64,000 bases of DNA from Mesotoga prima MesG1.Ag.4.2 (GTDB lineage: Bacteria > Thermotogota > Thermotogae > Petrotogales > Kosmotogaceae), in contig NC_017934.1 in NCBI RefSeq assembly GCF_000147715.2, positions 2,480,001 through 2,544,000 on the forward strand, read 5' to 3'. Under the pieces are notes generated by a model. It was not told where the DNA came from and made no database searches. It saw only the letters and a list, made by a program, of their open reading frames with translations. This document shows positions 44,607 to 54,697 of this stretch, in pieces (the stretch's first letter is position 1; each line of letters starts with the position of its first letter). A program made the position numbers and the translations under genes.

Positions 44607-45830
44607 CTACGCTCCGAAGACCTCATCCAACCAGTCAAGAAGAACTGAATTGGACAAGGGAAGATTTGTAACCTGACAGTGGGAATCTGCGCCTTCTTCT
44701 CTAGTGAAGATCCTCATTGTTGACTTTCCCGAAACGCTATCAGAAGCTTCCTTCGCCTGGGAAAGCGCCTCTTCTCCTTCTCCCTCACTAACCATTGCAA
44801 GGAAGGGAACCTGGATATTCTTTATGCTATCACCGACCACAAAGTCCTTCATTCTCTCGAAAGCCTTGAACATTGAATGCCTTCCATATTTAAGCATTAT
44901 GTTAACGAGCTGCAGTTTTTGGGCCTTCGATAGATACTCGGTCGGCACAAGATCGACTGTCTCAAGTGTAATGTCTTCGGGAGAATTGATCGCTTCTCCG
45001 GCAAATGCAGACATGTACTTGTACATATCAGTAATTGGCGAGTTAGAAATCAGGGCCCTTATTCTGGAATCGTTTGCCGCCGCCCTAAGCGAGAAGTATC
45101 CTCCCAGACTTATGCCGTACAGCGCAAGTTTAGAAGGGTCGACATCCTCCTTCGACAGGGCATAATCGACAACTTTGGAGATCGGGACTTCGTAATCGGG
45201 ACGCAACGGAGTCTCTGGCGAGAACCTTCTCATTCCCACCTGACCGGGACCATCGAAGAGAACAACCGCGTAACCCCTTTGCAAGGCGGCCGAGCCTGCC
45301 TGGAAATACATTTCTTCCGACGTCCCGTCAAAACCACTCATCATCATTATCGTCTTCTTCTTGCCACCGGTTGTTGGAGCAATCCAGTACGCTGGAATAA
45401 AATCCTCGCCGTATGGTATCCTCTCTGCTTCAAATTGAATATCGGTGGTTCTGAAAGCATATACAAAGCAATCCCTGCTTTCCATTCCAAGGTATCTTGT
45501 TTTCGAATCCCTGGGGTCGCCAAAGTACTCGGCGGCTCTGAAATAACTTGCCGCCCTCAAGAATTCCTGTCTCGCACTCTCGTTATTGCCTTTCTGAAGA
45601 ACTACGAGGGCGTGATTCTTAAGCTTTGTTGCGAGCTCTTTGAATGACTTCACCCATGAGTCGGGATCGTCGCAATCTATATGTGGTACAAGCGAGAGGA
45701 TCTCCCCAACCGTTCCCCCTTCATAGGAAACCGCACCGAGAGATCTGTAAAGTTGAAAATCGAATTCGACATCACGCAGTATTCTCACATCGAGCGACCC
45801 TCTTGAGACTCCCTTTGAATTGTCCTCCAT
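44607..45830 (-). CDS. Alpha/beta hydrolase (FrsA/DUF1100-like esterase)
   Basis: 407 residues. Central hydrolase fold with KTIMMMSGFDGTSEEMYFQA and the nucleophile elbow KLALYGISLGGYFSLRA; a late acid and histidine are likely in VSEGEGEEAL and GADSHCQVTNLP. A helical N-terminal part (about 1-140) precedes the core, as in the FrsA/DUF1100 family. The substrate is unknown. GGAGGTG before the ATG. It is the first gene of an operon with the racemase. Confidence 0.85.
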   Translation of the reverse strand: MEDNSKGVSRGSLDVRILRDVEFDFQLYRSLGAVSYEGGTVGEILSLVPHIDCDDPDSWVKSFKELATKLKNHALVVLQKGNNESARQEFLRAASYFRAAEYFGDPRDSKTRYLGMESRDCFVYAFRTTDIQFEAERIPYGEDFIPAYWIAPTTGGKKKTIMMMSGFDGTSEEMYFQAGSAALQRGYAVVLFDGPGQVGMRRFSPETPLRPDYEVPISKVVDYALSKEDVDPSKLALYGISLGGYFSLRAAANDSRIRALISNSPITDMYKYMSAFAGEAINSPEDITLETVDLVPTEYLSKAQKLQLVNIMLKYGRHSMFKAFERMKDFVVGDSIKNIQVPFLAMVSEGEGEEALSQAKEASDSVSGKSTMRIFTREEGADSHCQVTNLPLSNSVLLDWLDEVFGA

Positions 45831-45960
45831 TTCGCACCTCCTATAACGCCTTTTCTCAAATAATACTATCAGAAAAGAGTTCTATTACCGAAATAAAGGC
45901 GCTCTTGAGAAAGTAATAATGCAACGTGAAATCTGATATTATCAGACTGGAGGTGATCAA

Positions 45961-46971
45961 ATGAAAAGAGTGATGGTGATTCTTACACTACTTTTGACCG
46001 CGTTTGCCTTTTCGTGGTCGGGGCATGACGCGCTTACTTATATTATTGTTTCTCAGTATGAGGATGATTTCGACGCGTTCGTGGAAATAACTCCTTATAC
46101 TTACTCCGATGTAGATACTCAGCAGTACAATCCGGCCATAGAGGGTTTCTACGATTATCTCGGCGAAGACTATCTGCCGGAAGAAGATCTCGATCTGTAC
46201 AGCTCGATCTTCCCAAACCCCAAACCGGTTGACAATTTGGCGCCCCTGTGGCAGATCCTTTCGGTCTATTCTTACGAGCCCGATCTTGGTATGGACAAGG
46301 GGCTTGAACTTAAAGGAATAGAGACACTTCTCGGAGATAGCCAGGGGCTGAGACACATGGAATACAGAATGCTTTTCTTCATTCGAGTTGGTAAGGTGAC
46401 CGACGTGGTTCAGTATTTCAGCGATCTGGCCGAGATCGCTTATTCTAGAGGAGACCACTACTGGGCATACCGGTTTTTGGGAAGAGCACTTCACTATCTT
46501 GAAGACGTTGGTCAGCCATTTCATACATTCCCGGCTCCGTTTTTCGAGCTTCTGAAATTGCCGTTCAATATGGACAAGTGGCTGACTGTCTTTGCAAACT
46601 ACCACTTCGCTTATGACTTCTACGGTGGATACCTGCTTTGGGAAGAATACGAACCACTTGTTGAGGCGATCAAAGAGGTTTCTCCCAAAGAAATTAAGGA
46701 CCCGAAGCAAGCGGCCGTTAGTTTGCGAAGGTACTCCAGAAATAGGTTGAGTTCAGTCTATTACGAGCTTAAGCGTACAATGGGAGACAAACTGGAAAAT
46801 CCCGAATCAGCCTGGCCTGGAAAAGCCTATTTCGACGATCTTCAAGACGCAGGCGAAACAGCGAAGCTCGATGCGCTTTCAGTAGAGATTTTGAGAGAAA
46901 CTGCCTCTTATGTAAAGGGTTACATAAACTATATGCTTGCAAGATTTGCCGAGATAGATTCCGAATCCTAG
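45961..46971 (+). CDS. Exported zinc-dependent phospholipase C/P1-nuclease-like protein
   Basis: 336 residues. MKRVMVILTLLLTAFAFS is a signal peptide, after which the mature chain would begin WSGHDALTYI. In the phospholipase C/P1 nuclease superfamily the terminal Trp and a nearby His bind zinc, as W19 and H22 could here. The later motif ALHYLEDVGQPFHT (about 177-190) gives the H-x(3)-D and H ligands. The middle and end carry no other domain I recognise. Substrate could be phospholipid or nucleic acid. GGAGGTG before ATG; a strong terminator follows. Confidence 0.75.
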   Translation: MKRVMVILTLLLTAFAFSWSGHDALTYIIVSQYEDDFDAFVEITPYTYSDVDTQQYNPAIEGFYDYLGEDYLPEEDLDLYSSIFPNPKPVDNLAPLWQILSVYSYEPDLGMDKGLELKGIETLLGDSQGLRHMEYRMLFFIRVGKVTDVVQYFSDLAEIAYSRGDHYWAYRFLGRALHYLEDVGQPFHTFPAPFFELLKLPFNMDKWLTVFANYHFAYDFYGGYLLWEEYEPLVEAIKEVSPKEIKDPKQAAVSLRRYSRNRLSSVYYELKRTMGDKLENPESAWPGKAYFDDLQDAGETAKLDALSVEILRETASYVKGYINYMLARFAEIDSES

Positions 46972-46991
46972 AATAGCTGTTTTTATAATCA

Positions 46992-47028
46992 ATACGGCGA
47001 TAGACAGAGGCACTATCTATCGCCGTAT
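46992..47028. terminator. Bidirectional terminator
   Basis: ATACGGCGATAGA pairs with TCTATCGCCGTAT and is followed by TTTTG on the plus strand; the other strand has AAAAC on its far side. Convergent genes end on both sides. Confidence 0.85.
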
Positions 47029-47054
47029 TTTGCTAGTCTAATGAAATAACCTGA

Positions 47055-49424
47055 CTAATCGACGTTCTTACCGGCTCGCTTATTTGTTCGAGAGGCAATC
47101 TCGTAGAACTTCTTGAGTCTATCAACGACAAGTCGATTGAAACTGCCCGAAGAGTACTGCCCGTTTTTTCCGATTCTCCCCGGTTTCATTCCCGTTAGTA
47201 TCTCGATAGCCTCGTCCACGGTTTCAATAGTCCAGACGTTGAATCTACCTTCTTTAACCGCTCCTATTATTTCGTCATTCAGAATCACGTTATCGGAATT
47301 TGCTTCGGGCACTATCACTCCCTGCTGGCCGTTGAAGCCCTTAATCTTGCAGAGATCATAAAAACCCTGAATCTTGTATTGGACTCCACCAACTGGCTGA
47401 ACCCGTCCGCTCTGGTTTATGGAGCCTGTCACGGCTATCGACTGTTTTATCGGGACTTCAGCAACTGCAGAAAGGAAGGCCACCGTTTCGGCAACCGAAG
47501 CGCTATCTCCTTCAACCGCCGAGTAAACCTGCTCGAAACTTATCGAGCCATTTAGGCTTAGCGGGAACTGCTGCGCGTATTTCGAGCTCATATATCCCTG
47601 AATGGTCAGACTGGCCTTATTGTGGATATGTCCACTAAGCTCGGATTCCTTCTGTATGTCGACGATTCCGCTGTTGCCCGGTCCGACTTTGGCGGTAATC
47701 TTCACCGGTATCCCGAAAGAAAGATCTTCAGTCTGGATCACTGTCAACCCGTTTATTTCGCCGACAAGTTCCCCCTCTGTTTGAACCATTAAAGTGGAGT
47801 TCTGGAACATCTCTTTGATCTTATCCTGATAGAGCGAAACCCTCTTGTGCATTTCTTCCCATGCAGTCGATACGTCATCGGCCTGTGTCATCTCGTGACC
47901 ACTGACTTCCGCGACGGCCGAGCTTTCGAGAAGGATCTGTTCAAGTGCACCGAACTGTGTAGAAACCTTCTTTCTACTCCCAGAAAGGAAGATCGCTCTC
48001 TTGATAACCTCTATTATTCCTTCTCTCTCTAATGGCCTTAAGGAGTTCGCCTTAACAATATTGCACATGAGTCCGCAGAGCTTGTCCACAGTATCATTCT
48101 GTATAGTCATTTCCCAGTCGAACTCTGCCTTTACTTTGAAGAGCTTCTTAAAATCGGTGTCAAGGGTGCTAAGCATACTGTATATCCAGGGCTCTCCGAT
48201 CATGACGATCTTTATGTCAAGTGGAATCGGCTCCGGCTTCAGACTCACAGTCGAAAGCAGGCCGATCTTATGTTCAAGATTCTCGATTCCTTCCAGGCCC
48301 GAAAAGAGAACCTGTTTCAGTGTTTGCCAAACATACGGTTCACTTAGCACGTTTTTAGCATCTAGAACAAGGTATCCGCCATTGGAACTGTGTATCGCTC
48401 CTGGTCTTATCATTGTGTGATCGGTATCGAGCATTCCCATCTTCGCTACGTACTCGATTCTTCCAAAGAGGGAAGAGTAATTGGCGTTTGTTACCTCTAC
48501 AACCGGTTTTCCCTCTATTCCAGAATTGTCGACAAATAGGTTTACTGCGTATCTCTTGCCAAAAAAGGCCTTCGAATCGATCTCCTGGCTGAAGAAGACT
48601 CCAAGATTGTCAAGAAGATCCTTCTTCATGCTCTCAATAAACTCTACAACCTCTTTACTTTCGCTGAATCTATCCTTCATCTCCCTTATGTGACCTTCAA
48701 CGGCAAATGAGGCAACTTTTCTGTTCAGTTCCTTATACTTTTCGCCGAAGTCTTTTTCCATCTTGCTCAGTTTCAGAAGATAGGAATTAACCAGCTCACG
48801 AACCTCTTCGCCCTTCTTCGTAATCTGCTTCTGATAATCTTCGGGAAGAGCCTCATATACTTCCTGCGTAAGTGGTTTTCCGTTCCATATAGGAATTGTT
48901 GCGACTCCGGTCTGGTTTATTTGAACGGTGTAGTCTTTCTCTTTGGCCTTCTCAACGAGTTCCTTCAGCATGTTTGAACGTTTCTCCGACTGTTCATTCT
49001 GTAAGGATGTAACTTTCTGCTGATAGTCCTCGCTTTGAAAGCTCTCGCCAATGGAGTTTATAGCGATCTCGACAAAGTCATTCATTTCCTTCTGAAATAT
49101 CTTTCCCGTTCCCGCTTCAAGGGATATTGAGTTTGGAGACCTTGGGTCGTCAAAATTATAGACGTATATCCAGTCTCCGGGGGTTTTAGTGCCCTCGACT
49201 TTCTTTTTGAGATAGCGACTTACAAAGGTCCTTCTGCCAGTGTTGGTAGTACCCGAAACAAACACATTGTAACCCTTCGCATCTATGTGAAGTCCAGTCT
49301 CAAGTGCCCTTATGGCTCTTTCCTGACCTATAAACTCTTCCAGTTCGCCAATACACTCAGTAGATTTCACGTCTTCCGGTAGCGCAATCTTCAGATCTAT
49401 GTCCTTCCAGCCAACTTTTCTCAT
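47055..49424 (-). CDS. Lon-family ATP-dependent protease (AAA_32/LonB-like)
   Basis: 789 residues. The N-terminal ATPase part has IGQERAIRALETGLHIDAKG and the loop NVFVSGTTNTGRRTFVSRYL, in which arginine stands where Walker A usually has lysine; such a variant occurs in this family of Lon-like proteins. A coiled-coil insert covers about 120-260. The protease domain holds SAVEGDSASVAETVAFLSAV with the catalytic serine, and QPVGGVQYKIQGFYDL with the lysine of the Ser-Lys dyad. It should degrade specific or damaged proteins in the cytoplasm. GGAGG before ATG. Confidence 0.88.
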   Translation of the reverse strand: MRKVGWKDIDLKIALPEDVKSTECIGELEEFIGQERAIRALETGLHIDAKGYNVFVSGTTNTGRRTFVSRYLKKKVEGTKTPGDWIYVYNFDDPRSPNSISLEAGTGKIFQKEMNDFVEIAINSIGESFQSEDYQQKVTSLQNEQSEKRSNMLKELVEKAKEKDYTVQINQTGVATIPIWNGKPLTQEVYEALPEDYQKQITKKGEEVRELVNSYLLKLSKMEKDFGEKYKELNRKVASFAVEGHIREMKDRFSESKEVVEFIESMKKDLLDNLGVFFSQEIDSKAFFGKRYAVNLFVDNSGIEGKPVVEVTNANYSSLFGRIEYVAKMGMLDTDHTMIRPGAIHSSNGGYLVLDAKNVLSEPYVWQTLKQVLFSGLEGIENLEHKIGLLSTVSLKPEPIPLDIKIVMIGEPWIYSMLSTLDTDFKKLFKVKAEFDWEMTIQNDTVDKLCGLMCNIVKANSLRPLEREGIIEVIKRAIFLSGSRKKVSTQFGALEQILLESSAVAEVSGHEMTQADDVSTAWEEMHKRVSLYQDKIKEMFQNSTLMVQTEGELVGEINGLTVIQTEDLSFGIPVKITAKVGPGNSGIVDIQKESELSGHIHNKASLTIQGYMSSKYAQQFPLSLNGSISFEQVYSAVEGDSASVAETVAFLSAVAEVPIKQSIAVTGSINQSGRVQPVGGVQYKIQGFYDLCKIKGFNGQQGVIVPEANSDNVILNDEIIGAVKEGRFNVWTIETVDEAIEILTGMKPGRIGKNGQYSSGSFNRLVVDRLKKFYEIASRTNKRAGKNVD

Positions 49425-49528
49425 GCATCTACCTCCTTCTTTGGATAGATTATAACAAACAGGTAATCTGGTAGCTGGATTTCTAGTTGTTTACCCTTTG
49501 AGAAGGGATTGTAAGAGCCAGATACAGG

Positions 49529-50089
49529 TCAATCTTTCTTCGACTGGCCGGCGAGCTTCAGCTTCTTCCTGACAACTATCCCTTCGTCGGGAACCTCTTC
49601 GAGTATGGTCAGATTGTCTATTGTAAACTCGTGATGAAAATCCCTGAAGGCAAGTCTCTCCATAACAGGACCAATGTTGGATCGTTTAAGATCATCTCCA
49701 AAAACAACTGTAATATGAGGTATCCAGTGGTCTTCATCATAAGCGATCGCTCTGTTGTTTACCGAATCGCGGAGTTCGGTCCATAAAGCATGGTGGAGAG
49801 ATGCTAAACGCGAATTCCTTGCGAGTCCAATGAAGATCACGGGTTTCTCACCGGAGAAGACTCCTAGATACTCCGTTCTGGCCATCAAAGGAGGCGTACT
49901 GGAAGCTATGACCTCGATCAAAGGGTCGATTCCAGTCTCCTCCTCTTCCACAATGCAGAAGGTTATATGAGGAAAAGGGGTTAGAAAAACTGAATAAAAA
50001 CCAAACTCTGTCTTCAGTTCGTCCCATATCCCTCTGACGAAACGATCCAAATCCTCTGGGAGAAGAGAAACAAGTGCCTTCAGAACCAC
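49529..50089 (-). CDS. 2H phosphoesterase (2'-5' RNA ligase-like)
   Basis: 186 residues with the two family HxT motifs, PFPHITFCIVEE (about 41-52) and HWIPHITVVFGDD (about 125-137), which supply the paired histidines and threonines. Members act on 2'-5' or cyclic phosphates in RNA or nucleotides. The start is GTG at 50089 with GGAGGTG just upstream. It follows the RND-like gene on the same strand with a 31-base gap. Confidence 0.8.
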   Translation of the reverse strand: MVLKALVSLLPEDLDRFVRGIWDELKTEFGFYSVFLTPFPHITFCIVEEEETGIDPLIEVIASSTPPLMARTEYLGVFSGEKPVIFIGLARNSRLASLHHALWTELRDSVNNRAIAYDEDHWIPHITVVFGDDLKRSNIGPVMERLAFRDFHHEFTIDNLTILEEVPDEGIVVRKKLKLAGQSKKD

Positions 50090-50120
50090 GCACCTCCAGT
50101 TGATTATTATAAGAATTATA

Positions 50121-52241
50121 TCAGTCGGAGTCTTTGCCCCTGCTCAAAAACCTTTCACTCCTCGATGCGATTTCGGGGAGAAGTATTAGGGTAAGAACCA
50201 TTCCCACAGCTAGCCCGCTTACCATAAGTTTCGCAACATCCACATAAAGCAGTAATGGTGTGAGGAGCAAAACCGAGAAACCCGCTACAAGACTTATACC
50301 ATTTGTAAGAATTGCCCTAGCCGTTTGTTCATAAGCCTTATGTGAATCACCAAATCTCCTAAACCAGATCGTGAAATGGATAGCGTAGTCGATTACCAGT
50401 CCCATCAACATCCCCGAAATAAGAGCTGTAGAAATGCTTAGGGGGATCCTGAAAACGGCCATAAAGACGAAGTTGAACAGTGCTGTCAGCAGAATTGGAA
50501 TAGTAGCTATTATGGTTGATTTCAAGCTCCTGAATATAGAAAACAGAAGCAATATGATTAGCCCAAATGAGACAATTAGACTTTGAATCTGGTTCTTGAC
50601 TACCGATGAATTGACGCTCTCCCATATGAGAGTTGTTCCAGCCAGAGTGAATTCGAAGTTCTTGTTCATTTCAGGGAATTTTCTTATGGCCTTTTCGACT
50701 GCGGCTTTCAATCTCTCAGCACTCAGGCTGTCGCTCTGAGATGAAAAGATGTTGAAACGGATCGCATTGTCACTGACCAGAAGTGAAGTAGAATCACCAA
50801 ATGCCTCTGTAGAGTTGAGCACTCTGATCATCAAAGGTAAGGGTACGTTGGTCTCTCTCGAAAGGTCAAAGAGACTCAAAACCTTTGAAACTCCTTCAAT
50901 CCCCTTCAACTCCTGTTCGAAAGCTTCTAGATTCTCAACCTGGTCACCTGTGAATGAAATGCTTGCTCCCTTAGCAGGTTCAACCATGAGAGTATAATTC
51001 GTCAACCAACCGAAGGCTTCCTTCATCGTTCTTGCGCTTTCTCTGATCTCTGAATCCTCCTTGAAAAAATTATACTGATCAATCGTCATTGGAATAGTGA
51101 TGATTAGTAAGGGAGAGACAATACTTGTGGCAACGACAACCCAGATAACCGCTCTTTTAACTAATGGGTGAACATCCCTTGGTGGCAAAACCTCGCGTTT
51201 AGTGCCCGCCTTAGGGGTAACAAGCCCCGGAAGGACAGTGATAGTAAAAATCGCCGATAAAAAGATCCCGGAGCAGACGAATATCCCCATTTCCTGAAAG
51301 GCCTTCATATCGAGTAGGATGTATGAAGAAAAGCCCGCCATAGTTGTAAGAGCAGAAAAGAGTATAGGCACTCTCTCTTCGTGGATGGTCCTTCTGACGG
51401 CATTCTTCATATGGATGTTTTCTTCAAATCTCGATAGAAAATGCATCCCGTAAGCACTGCCAATTATAATTATGAACGAAGGTATCATAACCGTAAGACT
51501 GTTTATAGAAAGTTTGAGCAGTCCCATTATTCCTACTATCACCATTACTGCAGCCAAAGGTGGTACAAGGGTTAAAAGTGATAGCGATATTCTTCTGAAC
51601 TTGATCATGTAAACTGCCATGATGGCAAGCAGTATGAAGGGTGGATACTTGAAGGTGAGATCAAAGATCGACCTGAAGGTTTCGAAATTAGCAACACTTT
51701 CTCCGATCAATTTGTAGCTTTCTACGCCGGAAGAGTCCAGTACCGAACGCAGTTCCGGGATCATCATGTCACTTTTCAGCTCGTTCCCCTCTGCTATGGT
51801 AATCATGATCGCATAGTACCTGCCATCGGAAGAAACGATCAGATTGCTGTAAACGGGATCCGTGAGCAGTTCTTCATTAAGAACCAGTCGGCCCTCATCT
51901 TCATAAACGTAGCTTCCCGATGGAATACTCATCGTAAAAAGATTGAAGCTTCCCAGCTTAACGGCCTCGGTGGGAGACAAAGCGGATTTCACCCAGTCAA
52001 GAGAATTGATCTTCTCGGTGACGCTTTTCAAGAGCTCCAAAGAGGTTTGAGAAGCTTCAAGAATCAAAACTATCGATCCGGTATCGCCGAAAACTTCCGC
52101 GATCTTGTTGAACGCCTCAAGCTCCGAATCGTCGTCGCTCAAAAAGGCAGCAGGCGAGGGGTCAAAGCTAAACCCGTTTATTCCGGACAACAGAATCACG
52201 ACTACTACGGCCAATATGATAAAGGATATCGCTCTTCTCAT
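50121..52241 (-). CDS. RND-superfamily (MMPL/patched-like) membrane protein
   Basis: 706 residues from ATG 52241 (GAGGTG five bases upstream; a GTG at 52247 overlaps that site). Two halves each have a first membrane helix, a large outer loop and about five more helices. Sterol-sensing-domain-like segments are visible, e.g. VMIPSFIIIIGSAYGMHFLS and the matching SGMLMGLVIDYAIHFTIWF. The size is that of small MMPL/HpnN-type transporters, which move lipids or hydrophobic molecules across or along the envelope. It may be co-transcribed with the 2H gene. Confidence 0.88.
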   Translation of the reverse strand: MRRAISFIILAVVVVILLSGINGFSFDPSPAAFLSDDDSELEAFNKIAEVFGDTGSIVLILEASQTSLELLKSVTEKINSLDWVKSALSPTEAVKLGSFNLFTMSIPSGSYVYEDEGRLVLNEELLTDPVYSNLIVSSDGRYYAIMITIAEGNELKSDMMIPELRSVLDSSGVESYKLIGESVANFETFRSIFDLTFKYPPFILLAIMAVYMIKFRRISLSLLTLVPPLAAVMVIVGIMGLLKLSINSLTVMIPSFIIIIGSAYGMHFLSRFEENIHMKNAVRRTIHEERVPILFSALTTMAGFSSYILLDMKAFQEMGIFVCSGIFLSAIFTITVLPGLVTPKAGTKREVLPPRDVHPLVKRAVIWVVVATSIVSPLLIITIPMTIDQYNFFKEDSEIRESARTMKEAFGWLTNYTLMVEPAKGASISFTGDQVENLEAFEQELKGIEGVSKVLSLFDLSRETNVPLPLMIRVLNSTEAFGDSTSLLVSDNAIRFNIFSSQSDSLSAERLKAAVEKAIRKFPEMNKNFEFTLAGTTLIWESVNSSVVKNQIQSLIVSFGLIILLLFSIFRSLKSTIIATIPILLTALFNFVFMAVFRIPLSISTALISGMLMGLVIDYAIHFTIWFRRFGDSHKAYEQTARAILTNGISLVAGFSVLLLTPLLLYVDVAKLMVSGLAVGMVLTLILLPEIASRSERFLSRGKDSD

Positions 52242-52428
52242 ATTCACACCTCATGAACTCAGCCCATTATATCATCTGACTTTACGATTCATCGCCTATG
52301 TAGAGATTGAACGCCTCGCAGATGAATTGGAATCGTAACGTAATTTGAAATGCTTTGACTCTTGTCGTAAAATTGGGGCGTGTGAACAATCTGGCCGACA
52401 CTTAGCAGTAGAGTCTGGAGGGATCCAA

Positions 52429-53184
52429 ATGATCAGCTGTAAAAAGCTTACCAAGGTCTTCGACAAAGACCCTGTAGTGAATGAGATAGATCTGTCTATT
52501 AGTTCAGGGGAGATATACGGCTTTCTTGGACCGAACGGGGCCGGAAAAACTACTACCATAAGAATGTTGACGGGCACTTTGAAACCCACATCTGGAGAGG
52601 TGAAAATACTCGATATGGACTTTTCCAGAAACGAACTGCTTATCAAGAGCAGGATTGGCGTTGTACCCGATGAGCCAAGAATCTACTCTTACTTCACGGG
52701 TGCGGAGTTTCTGGAGTTCATAATGGACGTCTTCCCTGACAAGAAGCAAGAAGCGAAGAAAAGAGTCGGGGAGCTATGCGAAGCCTTTGGAATCGATTAT
52801 CTAGGTAAGATGATCTCCGAGATGTCCCACGGCATGAAACAAAAGATAATGGTCATATCCGTTCTGATGAGACGGCCCGAAGTGATATTCCTGGACGAAC
52901 CCACAGTCGGCCTCGATGCAAGAAGCGCAAAAATCCTGAAGATGCTTCTGGAGAAGTACAAGAATGAGGGATCTACGATTTTTATGACGACCCACGTACT
53001 TGAAATCGCTGAAAAGATGTGTGACAGGATAGGAATAATCAATAAGGGGAAGTTGATTTCGGAAGGTACAATGAATGAATTGAGAAGGAAGGCCGGTGCC
53101 GATGAAAGGGAAACTCTCGAAAACCTCTTCCTTCAGTTAACCGGTGAGGATGAAGACATCCAGGAAATAGTAAGTGCACTGTGA
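52429..53184 (+). CDS. ABC transporter ATP-binding protein
   Basis: 251 residues from ATG 52429, six bases after GGAGGG; an ATG further up gives unrelated residues. Walker A is GPNGAGKTT, signature MSHGMKQKI (the usual SGG is replaced by SHG), Walker B VIFLDEPTVGLD, and the switch histidine lies in TTHVLEIAEK. It is the drug/Na-type export ATPase subfamily, with the permease gene next. It provides energy for that permease. Confidence 0.93.
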   Translation: MISCKKLTKVFDKDPVVNEIDLSISSGEIYGFLGPNGAGKTTTIRMLTGTLKPTSGEVKILDMDFSRNELLIKSRIGVVPDEPRIYSYFTGAEFLEFIMDVFPDKKQEAKKRVGELCEAFGIDYLGKMISEMSHGMKQKIMVISVLMRRPEVIFLDEPTVGLDARSAKILKMLLEKYKNEGSTIFMTTHVLEIAEKMCDRIGIINKGKLISEGTMNELRRKAGADERETLENLFLQLTGEDEDIQEIVSAL

Positions 53185-53194
53185 GGTGGCCCCT

Positions 53195-54697
53195 TTGAAT
53201 GATTTAAAGCTATTCTTCAAACACAAGCTGTTTCTCTTCCCAGGCAAGAGAGGCAATAGGGGTGGCCTTTCCGGTCAGCTATTTATTTTCGCCGTATTTG
53301 CGATTATGATCGGCACGTTTCTTTGGGAGGTATATGGATCTACTGCAGGGGTCTCTATCGAGGGAGTCTCTCTTGGAAAGGTTATGGCAGGTTTCTTCCT
53401 AACTATCTCAGGGTTCTTCTTCCTGATTTCTTTCTCCGCGACGTCATCATATCTCTTCATGAGAAATGAGGAGATAGATATGCTTCTCGTTCTTCCCGTG
53501 AAAAGAGTCAGCATAATAGCCTATCAAATAATGATATCGACTGTATATCAGGGTCTTACCTTATCCGTCTTCATCGGAATAGCTCTTCCTTTTCATCTGA
53601 GAGTCGATCCCAGTCCATGGATTGGGATTCCCGCGCTCGTTCTGGTAGTAATAGACACTGTGCTCTTGGCCTCCATAGTTTCAGTGGCTTTCGGAAAGTT
53701 CATGTCAAGGGCGGCAGCGCGAAAAGTGATGTTTGTTGTTCAGATAATCGCTGGTTTCATGTTTTTTATTATCGTTCAGCTGGTTCCGAGAAGCACGGAC
53801 AATATACCGCTGTACTTGCAGAAGCTGGCATCCGCATGGGGAGTTCTTTCGAATCCCATGAACGTTTTTACCTGGAGTGTAAAAGCTTCGGAGCAGCCGA
53901 TTTATCTTCTTGTAGGCCTTGGGGCAATTCCGGTTTTGGGATACATATTTTTCAGAGTAGCTTCATCTATTAAGTTTGAACCGGTTTCCTATACAAAAAG
54001 CAGAACGAAAACGGTCTCCTTTAATGGGAGATCGCGAGGGGTGTTGCTGAGAAGAGAGCTAAAAATCTATAAGCGTTATGAGCAACTTATATACTATCTT
54101 TTCTACCCCGTAGTGTTCGGTCTGATTTTCGGACTCATTTCAGATGACGCTGTTGCTTCGATATTTACTACGGTGCTCATAAGCACTATTTTTACAACAA
54201 TTCAATCTGCATTTCTTATGGGAAGAGAGTTCCCTTTCATTGAAACGACAAAGACACTTCCCATCTCTCTGGGAAGAATGATAGCCCTGAAGGCAACCTT
54301 GCCCGTTCTGCTGGGGTCAGTTCTCTTCGTCGGGGTTCTCACAACCAGCATACTCGTGAAGGGCGAGTCATTCGGCTATTTTGTTGTAGTTCCCATAGTC
54401 TTCGTCCTATATATTACCTCTTCTCTATTAGGAATCAGGGGTGTCCTGGTATCCCCACCGGATCAGATGGATAATCCGAATACTTTTATGAGAACAAAGT
54501 TTGTCCTTCTGAACCAGGTGATCTGCATGGGCCTCAGCTTTGGTGCAATAATGCCACTAACAACAATACTGAGTGGCGCTTCAGAGAGCAATTCAAATAT
54601 CTGGCTCATCCTGATTTCTCTAGCGTCGCTTGCGGTAGCTATCTTGATTTCTATCTTCAGCTACAAAAAGGTGAAGCTGGTAATCAACGAGATCTAA
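53195..54697 (+). CDS. ABC transporter permease (ABC-2-like)
   Basis: About 500 residues with eleven to twelve hydrophobic segments, e.g. IAVFAIMIGTFLWEVYGS-like and VMAGFFLTISGFFFLISFS. I prefer TTG at 53195 with GAGGTG five bases upstream; GTG at 53174 or 53186 is possible. It overlaps or touches the ATPase stop at 53184. Substrate unknown. Its stop overlaps tail to tail with the stop of the GGDEF gene at 54694. Confidence 0.88.
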   Translation: MNDLKLFFKHKLFLFPGKRGNRGGLSGQLFIFAVFAIMIGTFLWEVYGSTAGVSIEGVSLGKVMAGFFLTISGFFFLISFSATSSYLFMRNEEIDMLLVLPVKRVSIIAYQIMISTVYQGLTLSVFIGIALPFHLRVDPSPWIGIPALVLVVIDTVLLASIVSVAFGKFMSRAAARKVMFVVQIIAGFMFFIIVQLVPRSTDNIPLYLQKLASAWGVLSNPMNVFTWSVKASEQPIYLLVGLGAIPVLGYIFFRVASSIKFEPVSYTKSRTKTVSFNGRSRGVLLRRELKIYKRYEQLIYYLFYPVVFGLIFGLISDDAVASIFTTVLISTIFTTIQSAFLMGREFPFIETTKTLPISLGRMIALKATLPVLLGSVLFVGVLTTSILVKGESFGYFVVVPIVFVLYITSSLLGIRGVLVSPPDQMDNPNTFMRTKFVLLNQVICMGLSFGAIMPLTTILSGASESNSNIWLILISLASLAVAILISIFSYKKVKLVINEI

